DNA of 35,138 nt from Companilactobacillus nuruki (GCF_002872255.1 NZ_NIPR01000025.1:1-35138); one strand, 5' to 3'. Counted from the stretch's first letter, positions 16,884 to 25,136 are shown. The notes: generated by a model from the sequence alone, not told the origin. Numbers and translations are program-made.

Positions 16884-17300
16884 ATGAAAATATATTTTGC
16901 AGCTTCAATTCGTGGTGGACGTAACGATGTAGAAATATACAAAGAATTGATTAATTACTTAAAAAATGATCATCAGGTTTTAACAGAGCATATTGGTGAC
17001 TACAATCTTTCTATACAGGGACAAAATCAACTTAAGGATAGCTTTATTCGTAACCGTGATATTGACTGGCTAAAACAAAGCGACATCGTTATCGCTGAAG
17101 CTACTAATCCCAGCTTGGGTGTTGGTTATGAATTGGCAATGGCAGAGAGATTAAATAAACCTGTAATTGTTTTGCATCGTTCAAATGGTACCCAACTTTC
17201 GGCAATGATAGCTGGAACAGAATATTTTACTAAAATTTTTGAATACCAAACGGTAGAAGAGGCTGAAAAAATTTTGGGTAAGGAATTAAAAAGGTCATAA
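16884..17300 (+). CDS. DNPH1/Rcl-like 2'-deoxynucleoside 5'-phosphate N-hydrolase
   Basis: The protein has 138 residues and an AAAGG site before ATG. It belongs to the nucleoside 2-deoxyribosyltransferase fold. It resembles the mammalian DNPH1 (Rcl) branch more than classical lactobacillar NDT, with the shared segments MKIYFAASIRGGR near the start, VLTEH, then DIDWLKQSDIVIAEATNPS and LGVGYELAMA, whose Glu is the expected catalytic residue, and LSAMIAG. It is predicted to hydrolyse the N-glycosidic bond of deoxynucleoside monophosphates in the cytosol, cleaning non-standard nucleotides or salvaging bases. It is divergent from the CAP gene and is a single-gene unit with its own terminator. The assignment between hydrolase and transferase is by motif memory. 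Confidence 0.85.
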   Translation: MKIYFAASIRGGRNDVEIYKELINYLKNDHQVLTEHIGDYNLSIQGQNQLKDSFIRNRDIDWLKQSDIVIAEATNPSLGVGYELAMAERLNKPVIVLHRSNGTQLSAMIAGTEYFTKIFEYQTVEEAEKILGKELKRS

Positions 17301-17330
17301 ACTTGCTATAAAAAGTTTATGATCTTTTTA
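17293..17330 (+). terminator. Terminator of the DNPH1-like gene
   Basis: A 12-bp stem with one G-U pair (17293-17304 with 17313-17324) is followed by TTTTT. It overlaps the last codons of the gene. Confidence 0.8.
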
Positions 17331-17447
17331 ATTTGTTTAATCATATTATTGTGAATTGAAATAGAAATTTATTAGAATTAAATTCCCTTTTATATTGTGA
17401 GTATAGAAAATAAAAGCAGAAATATTTGGACATCTTCTCTTTACATG

Positions 17448-17477
17448 TTTACACATCATCCTGAGATGGACTATAAT
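17448..17477 (+). promoter_or_regulatory. Promoter of the PEP synthase gene
   Basis: -35 TTTACA (17448-17453), an 18-bp spacer and a perfect -10 TATAAT (17472-17477). The gene starts 87 bp further on. I see nothing else in the 17331-17563 gap. Confidence 0.75.
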
Positions 17478-17563
17478 GTGAACGTAATCACAATTATTTT
17501 AATGAATTATTTTGCTTCTTTATAAAATGAGTTTTTGATCAAAACTTACATGGAGGTAATATT

Positions 17564-19960
17564 ATGAGTGATCGAGATACTGCGAATATTTTATGGTTCA
17601 ATGAATTGCATCGAAAGGATGTTAATTTGGTAGGAGGAAAATCATCTTCATTAGGAGAGATGACCTCTTCTATGGATGTACCAGTTCCTTATGGCTTTGC
17701 TACGACAGCACATGCATATAGATATTTTATGGAAGAAACTGGTTTGAATAAAAAAGTTAATCAATTATTAGAAGATATGAATGATTATGAGGATTCAGAT
17801 GAACTTCATAAAACTTGTGAAACAATTAGAAACCTAATAGTTGATGCTCAAATGCCTTCTGACTTAACTAATGATATAGAAAAGGCATATGCTGATCTAG
17901 CTGAGAAGATGGGTCAAGAAGATCCTTTTGTAGCAATTAGATCATCCGCTACGGCTGAGGATTTGCCAAATGCGTCTTTTGCAGGTCAGCAAGAATCATA
18001 TCTTAATATCAAGGGTGCTGCAGATGTAGTTAACCGGGTACAGCAATGTTATTCTTCACTGTTTACTGATAGAGCAACATATTATCGTCATAAACAAGGC
18101 TTTCCACATGAAAAAGTTGCTCTTTCAGCAGCTGTCCAAATGATGGTATTTTCTAAAGCCTCGGGAATCATGTTCTCCGTAAATGTTGCTGATGGGGACG
18201 AATCAAAAATTGTTATTGATTCAATTTATGGATTAGGTGAATATATTGTATTAGGAAAAGTTACACCAAATCACTTTATTGTTGATAAGCAATCAATGAA
18301 AATTGTTGAGAGGAACGTCGTTAAGCAGACTGTTGAACTAATGAGAGTTCCAAATGGAGGAACAATTGAACAAGCAGTTCCTCAAGAATTACAAGATAAA
18401 CAAGTTTTAACTGATGATCAAGTAATCGAGCTAGCTGGCTATGCTAAAGAAATTGAACGCCATTATGGTTGTTATATGGATATGGAATTTGCTTTGGATA
18501 CAAATACTGATCGACTATGGATCGTTCAAGCACGTCCGGAAACGGTTTGGTCACAAAAAAAGAATAAAAATAGCGTTGGAGATGATAACGTGGTTGCAGA
18601 AGCAGATGCAAAAATTGCTGTTCGAGGATTGCCTGCAAGTCCTGGTTTAGCAAGCGGAGTTGTTCATGTTATTGATGATCCTAAAGATATAAATGAGTTT
18701 AAGGATGGAGAAATATTAGTTACTTTGATGACTTCTCCTGATTGGGTTCCTGCAATGAAGAAGGCTGCTGCTATTGTGACTAACAGTGGAGGAATGACTT
18801 GTCATGCTGCAATCGTTTCTCGTGAGATGCAGATTCCATGTATTGTTGGAACAAAGAGTCAAAACGTTGCCGCAACCGATGCGCTAAAGACTGGTGATGT
18901 GGTTACAGTTGATGCTAAAAATGGAATTGTTTATATGGGCAAAGTTGAAAGTATTCTTAAAAAGAACACTCCACAAGTTTCAGCAAACGGACAAGTGGTT
19001 GCTGCAGAAACGTTTGCACCTACAGCTACAGGAGTCATGATGAACCTTGGCGATCCTGAATTGGTTGATAAATATTCATCATTGCCAGCTGATGGTATTG
19101 GTCTAATGCGTGAAGAATTTTTATGGACGACCTATATTCATGAGCATCCACTATATTTGATTGAACAAGGACATCCAGAAAAAGTTGTTGACATGCTGGC
19201 TAGCGGAATAGCTAAGGTTGCAAGAGCTATGGCACCAAGACCAGTCGTATTACGTCTTTCTGATTTCAAATCAAGTGAGTATCGGAAATTAAAGGGTGGC
19301 GAGAAGTACGAACCTAATGAACCAGCCGACCTCTTAGGTTGGCGTGGTGCTTCACGTTACTACGATTCAAAATATATTGAAGCCTTCAAATTAGAATTAG
19401 CAGCAGTTAAAAAAGTTAGAAATGAATATGGTTTAAAGAATTTGAACGTGATGATTCCATTTGTTAGAACGGTTGCCGAAGCACAAAAAGTAACTGATAT
19501 TATGCAAGATGAAGGATTGATTCGTGGGGAGGATTTCAAAGTTTATATGATGGCCGAGATTCCTTCAAATATTATTTTGGCAGATCAATTTAATAAATTT
19601 GTCGATGGTTATTCAATTGGTTCTAATGATTTAGCCATGTTGATCTTGGGTTGTGACAGAAATAATGACACAGTTGCTAGTCTCTTTGACGAACGTGACC
19701 TTTCAATAAAAAGAGCTATTCGTCACTTAATCAAGACTGCTCATAAAGATGGAAAGACAGTATCCATTTGTGGACAAGCACCTTCAGAGTATCCAGAATT
19801 TACTAACTTCCTTATTCAAAGCGGAATTGATTATGTTTCAGTTAACCCAGATATGGTTAAGGAAACCAAACGCAATGTAGCACACTTTGAACAACGTATT
19901 ATGTTAGATAAGGCAACGGGTAGAGGATTGAATGATCCTGTTGATTATGATTGGAAATAA
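17564..19960 (+). CDS. ppsA: Phosphoenolpyruvate synthase (EC 2.7.9.2)
   Basis: The enzyme makes PEP from pyruvate and ATP through a phosphohistidine intermediate, a gluconeogenic step in the cytosol. It has 798 residues and a TGGAGG site before ATG. The N-terminal ATP-grasp domain (about 15-340) opens with VNLVGGKSSSLGEM and contains AIRSSATAEDLPNASFAGQQ. The swivelling phosphohistidine domain has His414 in GGMTCHAAIVSREM. The C-terminal PEP/pyruvate barrel (about 490-790) has the catalytic Cys736 in SICGQAPSE. The length suits PpsA and not pyruvate phosphate dikinase, which is longer. No PEP synthase regulatory protein gene is adjacent. The gene has its own promoter and terminator. It would support growth on lactate or pyruvate, or supply PEP for the PTS. 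Confidence 0.93.
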   Translation: MSDRDTANILWFNELHRKDVNLVGGKSSSLGEMTSSMDVPVPYGFATTAHAYRYFMEETGLNKKVNQLLEDMNDYEDSDELHKTCETIRNLIVDAQMPSDLTNDIEKAYADLAEKMGQEDPFVAIRSSATAEDLPNASFAGQQESYLNIKGAADVVNRVQQCYSSLFTDRATYYRHKQGFPHEKVALSAAVQMMVFSKASGIMFSVNVADGDESKIVIDSIYGLGEYIVLGKVTPNHFIVDKQSMKIVERNVVKQTVELMRVPNGGTIEQAVPQELQDKQVLTDDQVIELAGYAKEIERHYGCYMDMEFALDTNTDRLWIVQARPETVWSQKKNKNSVGDDNVVAEADAKIAVRGLPASPGLASGVVHVIDDPKDINEFKDGEILVTLMTSPDWVPAMKKAAAIVTNSGGMTCHAAIVSREMQIPCIVGTKSQNVAATDALKTGDVVTVDAKNGIVYMGKVESILKKNTPQVSANGQVVAAETFAPTATGVMMNLGDPELVDKYSSLPADGIGLMREEFLWTTYIHEHPLYLIEQGHPEKVVDMLASGIAKVARAMAPRPVVLRLSDFKSSEYRKLKGGEKYEPNEPADLLGWRGASRYYDSKYIEAFKLELAAVKKVRNEYGLKNLNVMIPFVRTVAEAQKVTDIMQDEGLIRGEDFKVYMMAEIPSNIILADQFNKFVDGYSIGSNDLAMLILGCDRNNDTVASLFDERDLSIKRAIRHLIKTAHKDGKTVSICGQAPSEYPEFTNFLIQSGIDYVSVNPDMVKETKRNVAHFEQRIMLDKATGRGLNDPVDYDWK

Positions 19961-19970
19961 TTAGATGTTT

Positions 19971-20005
19971 AAAAGACTACGTATATATTAATTCGTAGTC
20001 TTTTT
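19971..20005 (+). terminator. Terminator of ppsA
   Basis: An 11-bp stem (19971-19981 with its complement ending at 20004) and a TTTTT tail. Confidence 0.85.
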
Positions 20006-20027
20006 GCTGGAGAAAATAAGGAAATAC

Positions 20028-20096
20028 ATGGATAAATCTAATAATCAAAAAATATTTTTATTCCTATTATGTATGATGCTTGAAATAAATATTTAA
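20028..20096 (+). CDS. Possible 22-codon leader peptide before the ABC exporter
   Basis: A short frame starts at ATG 20028 behind AAGGA with 5-bp spacing and ends at TAA 20094-20096. Its product would be MDKSNNQKIF followed by a hydrophobic half rich in Leu, Phe and Met (FLLCMML). It precedes a hairpin and terminator (20136-20200) and the exporter genes. Leader peptides control bmrCD in B. subtilis by attenuation, which makes this worth noting. Against it: the best promoter for the exporter (20080-20108) overlaps its 3' end, so the peptide needs an earlier promoter that I do not see clearly. Chance occurrence is quite possible. Confidence 0.3.
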   Translation: MDKSNNQKIFLFLLCMMLEINI

Positions 20097-20108
20097 TCAG
20101 TGTACTAT
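20080..20108 (+). promoter_or_regulatory. Promoter of the heterodimeric ABC exporter operon
   Basis: -35 TTGAAA (20080-20085), a 17-bp spacer and -10 TACTAT (20103-20108). Transcription would start near 20115, giving a leader of about 120 nt that contains the attenuator. Confidence 0.7.
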
Positions 20109-20135
20109 TTCTAATAACGTTTCAAATTCATCGGA

Positions 20136-20200
20136 GGTCTTTATATCAAGACCGGACAAGATGCCTCGTAGCTTTGCTACTTAGTGTCTTGTCTTTTTTT
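20136..20200 (+). promoter_or_regulatory. Leader with small hairpin and intrinsic terminator (attenuator)
   Basis: First a 6-bp hairpin GGTCTT/AAGACC (20136-20153) directly follows a ribosome-binding-like TCGGAGG. Then comes a terminator: GACAAGATGC pairs with GTGTCTTGTC (20155-20164 with 20184-20193), with an apical GTAGC/GCTAC stem and seven T at 20194-20200. The terminator lies between promoter and first gene, so readthrough must be controlled. The segment CAAGAC of the first hairpin can pair with GTCTTG of the terminator arm, a possible alternative fold. Antibiotic-responsive attenuators of this type are known before exporters and resistance genes. The inducer here is unknown. Confidence 0.7.
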
Positions 20201-20236
20201 AACGGAAATTGAGACTCAAACAAAAGGGGGTATCTA

Positions 20237-21958
20237 ATGAAAGTATTAATGCCTTATATTAAGCGTTATCGAAAGGACGCATATATTGCAATTGTGTCAG
20301 TTATTGCTTTAGTTTTTGCAACGCTTTGGCAACCACGTTTATTGCAAGTAATTATGAATGCAATTTTAAAGGGAGACAAGAATGTCATTTTCCAACAAGG
20401 AATAATTTTGATTATTTTGGCTGTGATTGGAATTATAGCTGGAGTCGTCAATACTATTTATTCAGCACACGTTGCTTTGGGCGTAGCTACCGATTTGCGT
20501 GCAGATTTATACAGTAAGGTTCAAACCTTTGCCTATGCAGATGTCGAGAAGTTCTCCGCTTCTAATTTAGTGGTTAGAATGACAAATGATATTAATCAAG
20601 TGCAACAGATCGTTATGGCCGGTTTTCAACAGATAAGTCGAATTCCACTATTATTTATTGGAGCTTTTATCTTAGCGATGGTTACAATGCCGCAACAATG
20701 GTGGGTACTTATCGCAATGATGGCGATTGTACTTGGTGTCAGTTGGTATTCATACAAAAAAATGAGTAATTATTTTGCAAAAACTCAACAATATATTGAA
20801 GATGTCAATACAGTAGCTCGTGAGAATTTGATGGGGATTCGGGTGGTGAAATCTTTTGTTCAAGAACCACACGAAATTTCTAAGTTTTCAAAAGCATCTG
20901 ATCGTTTGACCAAAGTTACAGCGAAGATTGGTTATAATTTTGCCATTCTGATGCCAGCATTTTTCTTAACCGCTAATATTGCTGTTGTAATAGCTATTTA
21001 TATTGTGGGTCAAAATGTCACAGTTCATCCAACATATTTAGCTGCTATTACTAGTTTTATTTCTTATTTAATGCAAATTCTTTTTGCAGTAATTAATGGT
21101 GGCTTCTTAATGATCATGGCCTCAAGAGCTAATATTTCATTAGGAAGAATTGATGAGGTTATGGAAACTGATCCTAGCATGACTTATGTTAAAGGAGATT
21201 CAAAACCAGTTGCTGGTGATATTGAGTTTGATCATGTAACGTTTACTTATCCAGGAGATGATTCTCCTACATTAGAAGATGTTAGTTTCACTGTTAAAGC
21301 TGGAGAAATGATAGGTATTGTTGGTGCAACTGGTTCTGGTAAAACAACTTTGGCGCAGTTGATAGCTCGATTATATGATCCAGATGAAGGGGTTATTAAA
21401 GTTGGTGGGACAGATGTAAAACAATTATCAGAAGAATCATTACGTGAAACGGTAGCTTATGTATTACAACGTTCCACATTATTCTCAGGCACGATCTCGG
21501 CCAACTTACGTCAGGTAAAATCTGATGCCACTACTAGTCAGATGCAGTGGGCTGCAAATATTGCTCAAGCATCTGAGTTTATCGAACGCTTACCTTTGAC
21601 TTATGATGCGCCAGTTGAGGAACGTTCATCGAACTTTTCTGGGGGTCAAAAACAACGATTGTCAATTACACGTGGAATTATTGCAAAACCCAAAATATTG
21701 ATCTTGGATGATGCTACCTCAGCTTTGGATGCACAATCTGAAAAATTAGTTCAAGAAGCACTGGATAAAGATTTAACTGAGACAACAACTGTAGTAATTG
21801 CAGAAAAAATTTCATCAATTCTACGTGCTGATCGAATCCTGGTTTTGGATAATGGACGCATTGTTGGAAACGGTAATCATAAGGAATTGGTAGATAGTAA
21901 TTCGGTATATCAGAAAATCTATCTTACACAAAAGGCACGAGAGGAGGGAATGTCGTGA
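20237..21958 (+). CDS. Heterodimeric multidrug ABC exporter, subunit with degenerate ATP site (BmrC/LmrC-like)
   Basis: The protein has 573 residues and an AAGGGGG site before ATG. Six membrane helices occupy residues about 15-290, then comes the ATPase domain. Walker A is GATGSGKTT (363-371) and the signature is canonical SGGQKQR. Walker B reads LDDATSALD with Asp492 where the catalytic Glu is normally found. The H-loop position reads IAEKIS, with Glu523 instead of His. These substitutions mark the non-hydrolysing site of heterodimeric type IV exporters. It overlaps the next gene by 4 bp. It is predicted to export drugs or lipophilic compounds across the cell membrane. It lies behind an attenuator leader, so expression is probably inducible. 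Confidence 0.92.
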   Translation: MKVLMPYIKRYRKDAYIAIVSVIALVFATLWQPRLLQVIMNAILKGDKNVIFQQGIILIILAVIGIIAGVVNTIYSAHVALGVATDLRADLYSKVQTFAYADVEKFSASNLVVRMTNDINQVQQIVMAGFQQISRIPLLFIGAFILAMVTMPQQWWVLIAMMAIVLGVSWYSYKKMSNYFAKTQQYIEDVNTVARENLMGIRVVKSFVQEPHEISKFSKASDRLTKVTAKIGYNFAILMPAFFLTANIAVVIAIYIVGQNVTVHPTYLAAITSFISYLMQILFAVINGGFLMIMASRANISLGRIDEVMETDPSMTYVKGDSKPVAGDIEFDHVTFTYPGDDSPTLEDVSFTVKAGEMIGIVGATGSGKTTLAQLIARLYDPDEGVIKVGGTDVKQLSEESLRETVAYVLQRSTLFSGTISANLRQVKSDATTSQMQWAANIAQASEFIERLPLTYDAPVEERSSNFSGGQKQRLSITRGIIAKPKILILDDATSALDAQSEKLVQEALDKDLTETTTVVIAEKISSILRADRILVLDNGRIVGNGNHKELVDSNSVYQKIYLTQKAREEGMS

Positions 21959-23736
21959 GCGATTTAAAGAATGCAAGTAAGTATTATTGGCACTATTTTA
22001 AGCGATACTGGTTTGGCTTTGCTATGACGGCGATATTGATCGGTATATCTACAGCATGTATTGTTATTGCTCCGACATACCTTGGTAGAGCGGTTTCAGA
22101 GCTAACAACGTATTTGCAACATTGGAGTAATGTTGCCACTCGTTCAAGTGCTAATTTAGGTACTTTTCATAAAACGTTATTAGTTTATTTAGGATTGTAT
22201 CTAGGAGATGCTGGGACTTTATTTATAGCTAGTATGATTCTAGCTAGGATCACGGCTTATTCAACTGGTACCATGCGTGTGGGTCTCTTTCGTAAGATGC
22301 AACGTATGCAAGTACAGTACTTTGATTCCCATAGTGATGGAGATATTCTAGCTCGCTATACATCTGATTTGGATAATATTTTTAATGCCTTGAACCAGGC
22401 CTTGATTGAAATCTTTCTATCTGTTGCCCAATTTATTGGTTTGCTGATTGTGATGTTTAATCAGAATACGACTATGGCTTGGGTGACAATGGCGTCAACT
22501 CCGGTAGCATTGATTATTGCTGCTGTTGTGATGAAAAAGGCCGGCGTAGCAGTTAACCATCAGCAAGATGATATTGGTCGTTTGAATGGATATATCAATG
22601 AGCAGGTTACTGCTCAAAAAGTTATCATCACAAATGGATTACAAAAAGATTCAGTTAAAGGATTTTTGAAGCATAATCAAAAAGTACGAGAATCGGCTAT
22701 GTCTGGTCAAATTTGGTCAGGTGTGTTGAATCCATTGATGCAGGGAATGTCCTTGCTAAATACAGCTATTGTAATTTTCTTTGGTTCTTGGTTTGCCTTG
22801 AATGGTACATTATCAACTGGTGCAGCCTTGGCATTAGTTGTGGTCTTTGTTAACTATGCGCAGCAGTATTATCAACCAATTATGTCATTGACTAGTTTGT
22901 ATGGGATGATTCAATTGGCAATTACTGGTGCTCGCCGTGTTGATGAGGTTAGGAATCAGCCTGATGAGGTTGAACCTGCTGATAGTAAAAAATTATCAGG
23001 AATTAAAAATGAATTACAAATTGATGATGTTCATTTTAGTTATTTACCAGGAAAAGAAATTTTACATGGCGTTTCTATTTCAGTTCATAAGGGAGAAATG
23101 GTGGCTTTGGTTGGTCCGACAGGATCTGGTAAAACTACTGTAATGAATCTTTTGAATCGCTTTTATGATGTTGATAGTGGTTCAATTACAATTGATGGAA
23201 TGGACATCCGTGATTTTTCTTTGAAAGATTTACGTGAAAATGTTGGTATCGTATTACAAGACCCACAATTGTTCTCAGGTACGATTGCTGATAATATTCG
23301 TTTTGGAGACCCTAAAGCTAATATGGAACAAGTGATCGATTCGGCAAAGCAAGCAAATATTCATGACTTTATTACTAGTTTGCCAAATGGATATGAAACT
23401 TTTGTTTCCGATGAACAAAGCGTATTCTCTGCTGGTCAAAAACAATTGATGTCGATTGCCAGAACAATTTTGACTAATCCGCAGTTATTGATTTTAGATG
23501 AAGCAACGTCAAATGTTGATACTGTTACTGAGGCAAATATTCAGGCAGCTATGGATCGGGTGATTCAAGGAAGAACTAGTTTTGTTATTGCTCATCGATT
23601 GAAGACTATTTTGAATGCAGATAAGATTGTTGTGTTAAAAGATGGTTCAATCATTGAACAAGGTAATCATGAGGCTTTGCTTGCGGAGGATGGTTTCTAT
23701 GCCGGCCTTTATCGTAATCAGATGGTTACTGATTAA
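21955..23736 (+). CDS. Heterodimeric multidrug ABC exporter, catalytic subunit (BmrD/LmrD-like)
   Basis: The protein has 593 residues, starts with GTG inside the end of the previous gene and has a strong GAGGAGGGA site. Six membrane helices lie in about residues 15-320, with a polar insert at about 45-65. Walker A is GPTGSGKTT. Walker B is LDEATSNVD with the catalytic Glu516, and the H-loop His547 (IAHRL) is present. The signature is altered to SAGQKQ (Ala493). Combined with its partner, one composite site (this Walker A/B with the partner SGGQ) is competent and the other is degenerate. This fits the BmrCD/LmrCD/TM287-288 pattern. The substrate is unknown. Confidence 0.92.
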   Translation: MSDLKNASKYYWHYFKRYWFGFAMTAILIGISTACIVIAPTYLGRAVSELTTYLQHWSNVATRSSANLGTFHKTLLVYLGLYLGDAGTLFIASMILARITAYSTGTMRVGLFRKMQRMQVQYFDSHSDGDILARYTSDLDNIFNALNQALIEIFLSVAQFIGLLIVMFNQNTTMAWVTMASTPVALIIAAVVMKKAGVAVNHQQDDIGRLNGYINEQVTAQKVIITNGLQKDSVKGFLKHNQKVRESAMSGQIWSGVLNPLMQGMSLLNTAIVIFFGSWFALNGTLSTGAALALVVVFVNYAQQYYQPIMSLTSLYGMIQLAITGARRVDEVRNQPDEVEPADSKKLSGIKNELQIDDVHFSYLPGKEILHGVSISVHKGEMVALVGPTGSGKTTVMNLLNRFYDVDSGSITIDGMDIRDFSLKDLRENVGIVLQDPQLFSGTIADNIRFGDPKANMEQVIDSAKQANIHDFITSLPNGYETFVSDEQSVFSAGQKQLMSIARTILTNPQLLILDEATSNVDTVTEANIQAAMDRVIQGRTSFVIAHRLKTILNADKIVVLKDGSIIEQGNHEALLAEDGFYAGLYRNQMVTD

Positions 23737-23746
23737 TAATTATTAT

Positions 23747-23785
23747 AAAAAACTATTGATTGTAAAAAATCGGTAGTTTTTTTAT
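23747..23785 (+). terminator. Terminator of the ABC exporter operon
   Basis: A 14-bp stem with two G-U pairs (23747-23760 with 23769-23782) ends in a T-run. Confidence 0.8.
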
Positions 23786-23840
23786 TTTTCCTAAATAAGA
23801 CATTTATTCTGACAATAATTGAGACTGACATAGTTTGGCC

Positions 23841-23926
23841 TTGAGAATATGCTAACAAAATATTTTAATTAAAAGTATTTAAATAAGAGCAACGATTTCA
23901 AGATGGGGGTCATTGTTCTTATTTTT
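23841..23926 (+). ncRNA. Possible short RNA: promoter followed by a terminator-like hairpin, no gene
   Basis: TTGAGA (23841-23846), a 17-bp spacer and TTTAAT (23864-23869) precede a 14-bp imperfect hairpin (23883-23926) with a T-rich tail. No coding frame lies between, and the next gene has its own promoter downstream. It may be a tiny RNA, a decayed attenuator or a second terminator. Low confidence. Confidence 0.25.
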
Positions 23927-23962
23927 TGCTCTGATTATTGTAAAACAATAATTAGATATTGA

Positions 23963-23991
23963 TTAACATAAATTAATATAAGTAGTACAAT
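23963..23991 (+). promoter_or_regulatory. Promoter of the DUF2975/HTH-immunity operon
   Basis: -35 TTAACA (23963-23968), a 17-bp spacer and -10 TACAAT (23986-23991), 23 bp before the first start codon. Confidence 0.7.
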
Positions 23992-24014
23992 ATAGGTAAA
24001 GAGGGGGATTAAAT

Positions 24015-24545
24015 ATGAAAAGCTTAAATAGTTTAGTTTTAAAGGGATTATCTATTTTAACGATTATTGCTCAAACTCTGTTCACTTTAGGAGGCATCTC
24101 TGTAGTTTTTGCCGCTATTATGATGTTTATAGTTTCGGGGAATGACAAAAGCGAATTTTACAGATATGTATTAGAGCCTGGAAATCTGACAAAAGGTTCT
24201 TTAGTATTAGGTTGTATTAATGCAGTTATTATTTTTATTTGTTTAATAATAACAATGAGTTCATTAAGAAAAATAGTGAATAATATCAATCAAAGAAATT
24301 TCTTTGTACAGTCTAATTTAACAAATATAAAAATAATGTTAATTTCTATTATTATATTTACGGCTGCCAATATAATTAGTATGTTCATTTTTGCGAATGG
24401 AACTGGTAGATCAATTAGTAATATTTTTGCTAATTCTTGGTCTCAAATAGGAGTTTATGTTATATTCTTGGCGATTTTATATACAGTTTATTTAGTTTTT
24501 AAATATGGAGTAGATTTACAAAAAGATTCAAATACAGTAATTTAG
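24015..24545 (+). CDS. DUF2975 family membrane protein
   Basis: The protein has 176 residues and a GAGGGGG site before ATG. Four membrane segments are visible at about residues 10-40, 60-85, 103-127 and 143-165. A polar loop (SSLRKIVNNINQRNFF) after the second segment is the conserved region of DUF2975 proteins. These proteins are usually encoded next to a small YozG-type HTH protein, as here (9-bp gap). The function of the family is unknown. A role as a membrane partner of the HTH protein is the usual inference. Confidence 0.8.
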   Translation: MKSLNSLVLKGLSILTIIAQTLFTLGGISVVFAAIMMFIVSGNDKSEFYRYVLEPGNLTKGSLVLGCINAVIIFICLIITMSSLRKIVNNINQRNFFVQSNLTNIKIMLISIIIFTAANIISMFIFANGTGRSISNIFANSWSQIGVYVIFLAILYTVYLVFKYGVDLQKDSNTVI

Positions 24546-24554
24546 GTGATTTAA

Positions 24555-25136
24555 ATGGTTAAAGTTAATCTTGATTTAATGATGGTAAAACGTGGCATAT
24601 CTTCAAAAGATTTGGCTAAAGCAATTGGAATAACGCCAGCCAATTTATCTATTCTAAAAACAGGCAAAGCTAAGGGAATAAGATTTGCTACCTTGGATAA
24701 GATTTGTGACGTATTGGATTGTCAGCCTGGTGATCTTTTGGAACATTCTGAAGGAGAAAGTATTATGAATAAGTATGGGGAAAAACAAAGTGAGATTGAG
24801 AATAGAGCTCAATTAATGGATTTATTGAGTTTGGCATATAATAATGTCAAAGATCCTAAGTTTAGTAATTTTCGAGTACAATTAGTTGAGTTTTCTAAAA
24901 GAATAAATGATAATCAAGATTATACTAAAATATTACTTGGATTAAGAACGTCTATTCTGCAAGCAGATTTATCTTTGAACATAAAGAATCGTATTTCAGG
25001 ATTGCCAACTGAATATAGTGATATTTATCATTTTATTGAACCACAATTGAAAAAAATTGATTCTAATGTGTTAGAAAAATATGATCATTATGGGTTTGTT
25101 CCACTTAAATTTGGCAGCACAGTTAAGTATGATTAG
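24555..25136 (+). CDS. YozG-type HTH protein fused to an enterocin A immunity-like domain
   Basis: The protein has 193 residues and follows AGGTGATTT closely. Residues 1 to about 66 form a YozG/HTH_26 domain (MVKVNLDLMMVKRGISSKDL, ITPANLSILKTGKAKGIRF, CDVLDCQPGDLLEH), which normally makes up the whole protein. Residues 71-193 are an extra helical domain. Its pattern (NRAQLMDLLSLAYNN, DPKFSNFRVQLVEF, then a Leu-rich helix and TEYSD) resembles EntA_Immun bacteriocin immunity proteins, for example DPKYSDILEVLQK in the enterocin A immunity protein. Met71 (ATG 24765) has its own AAGGAGA site 8 bp upstream, so a free 123-residue immunity-like protein could be made from the same frame. The domain call is by pattern and unverified. 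Confidence 0.7.
   Translation: MVKVNLDLMMVKRGISSKDLAKAIGITPANLSILKTGKAKGIRFATLDKICDVLDCQPGDLLEHSEGESIMNKYGEKQSEIENRAQLMDLLSLAYNNVKDPKFSNFRVQLVEFSKRINDNQDYTKILLGLRTSILQADLSLNIKNRISGLPTEYSDIYHFIEPQLKKIDSNVLEKYDHYGFVPLKFGSTVKYD

Noticed and set aside
20136-20200. T-box or metabolite riboswitch before the ABC exporter
   Set aside because: The leader is only about 85 nt to the terminator and I find no T-box sequence or known riboswitch core. A short attenuator fits better.
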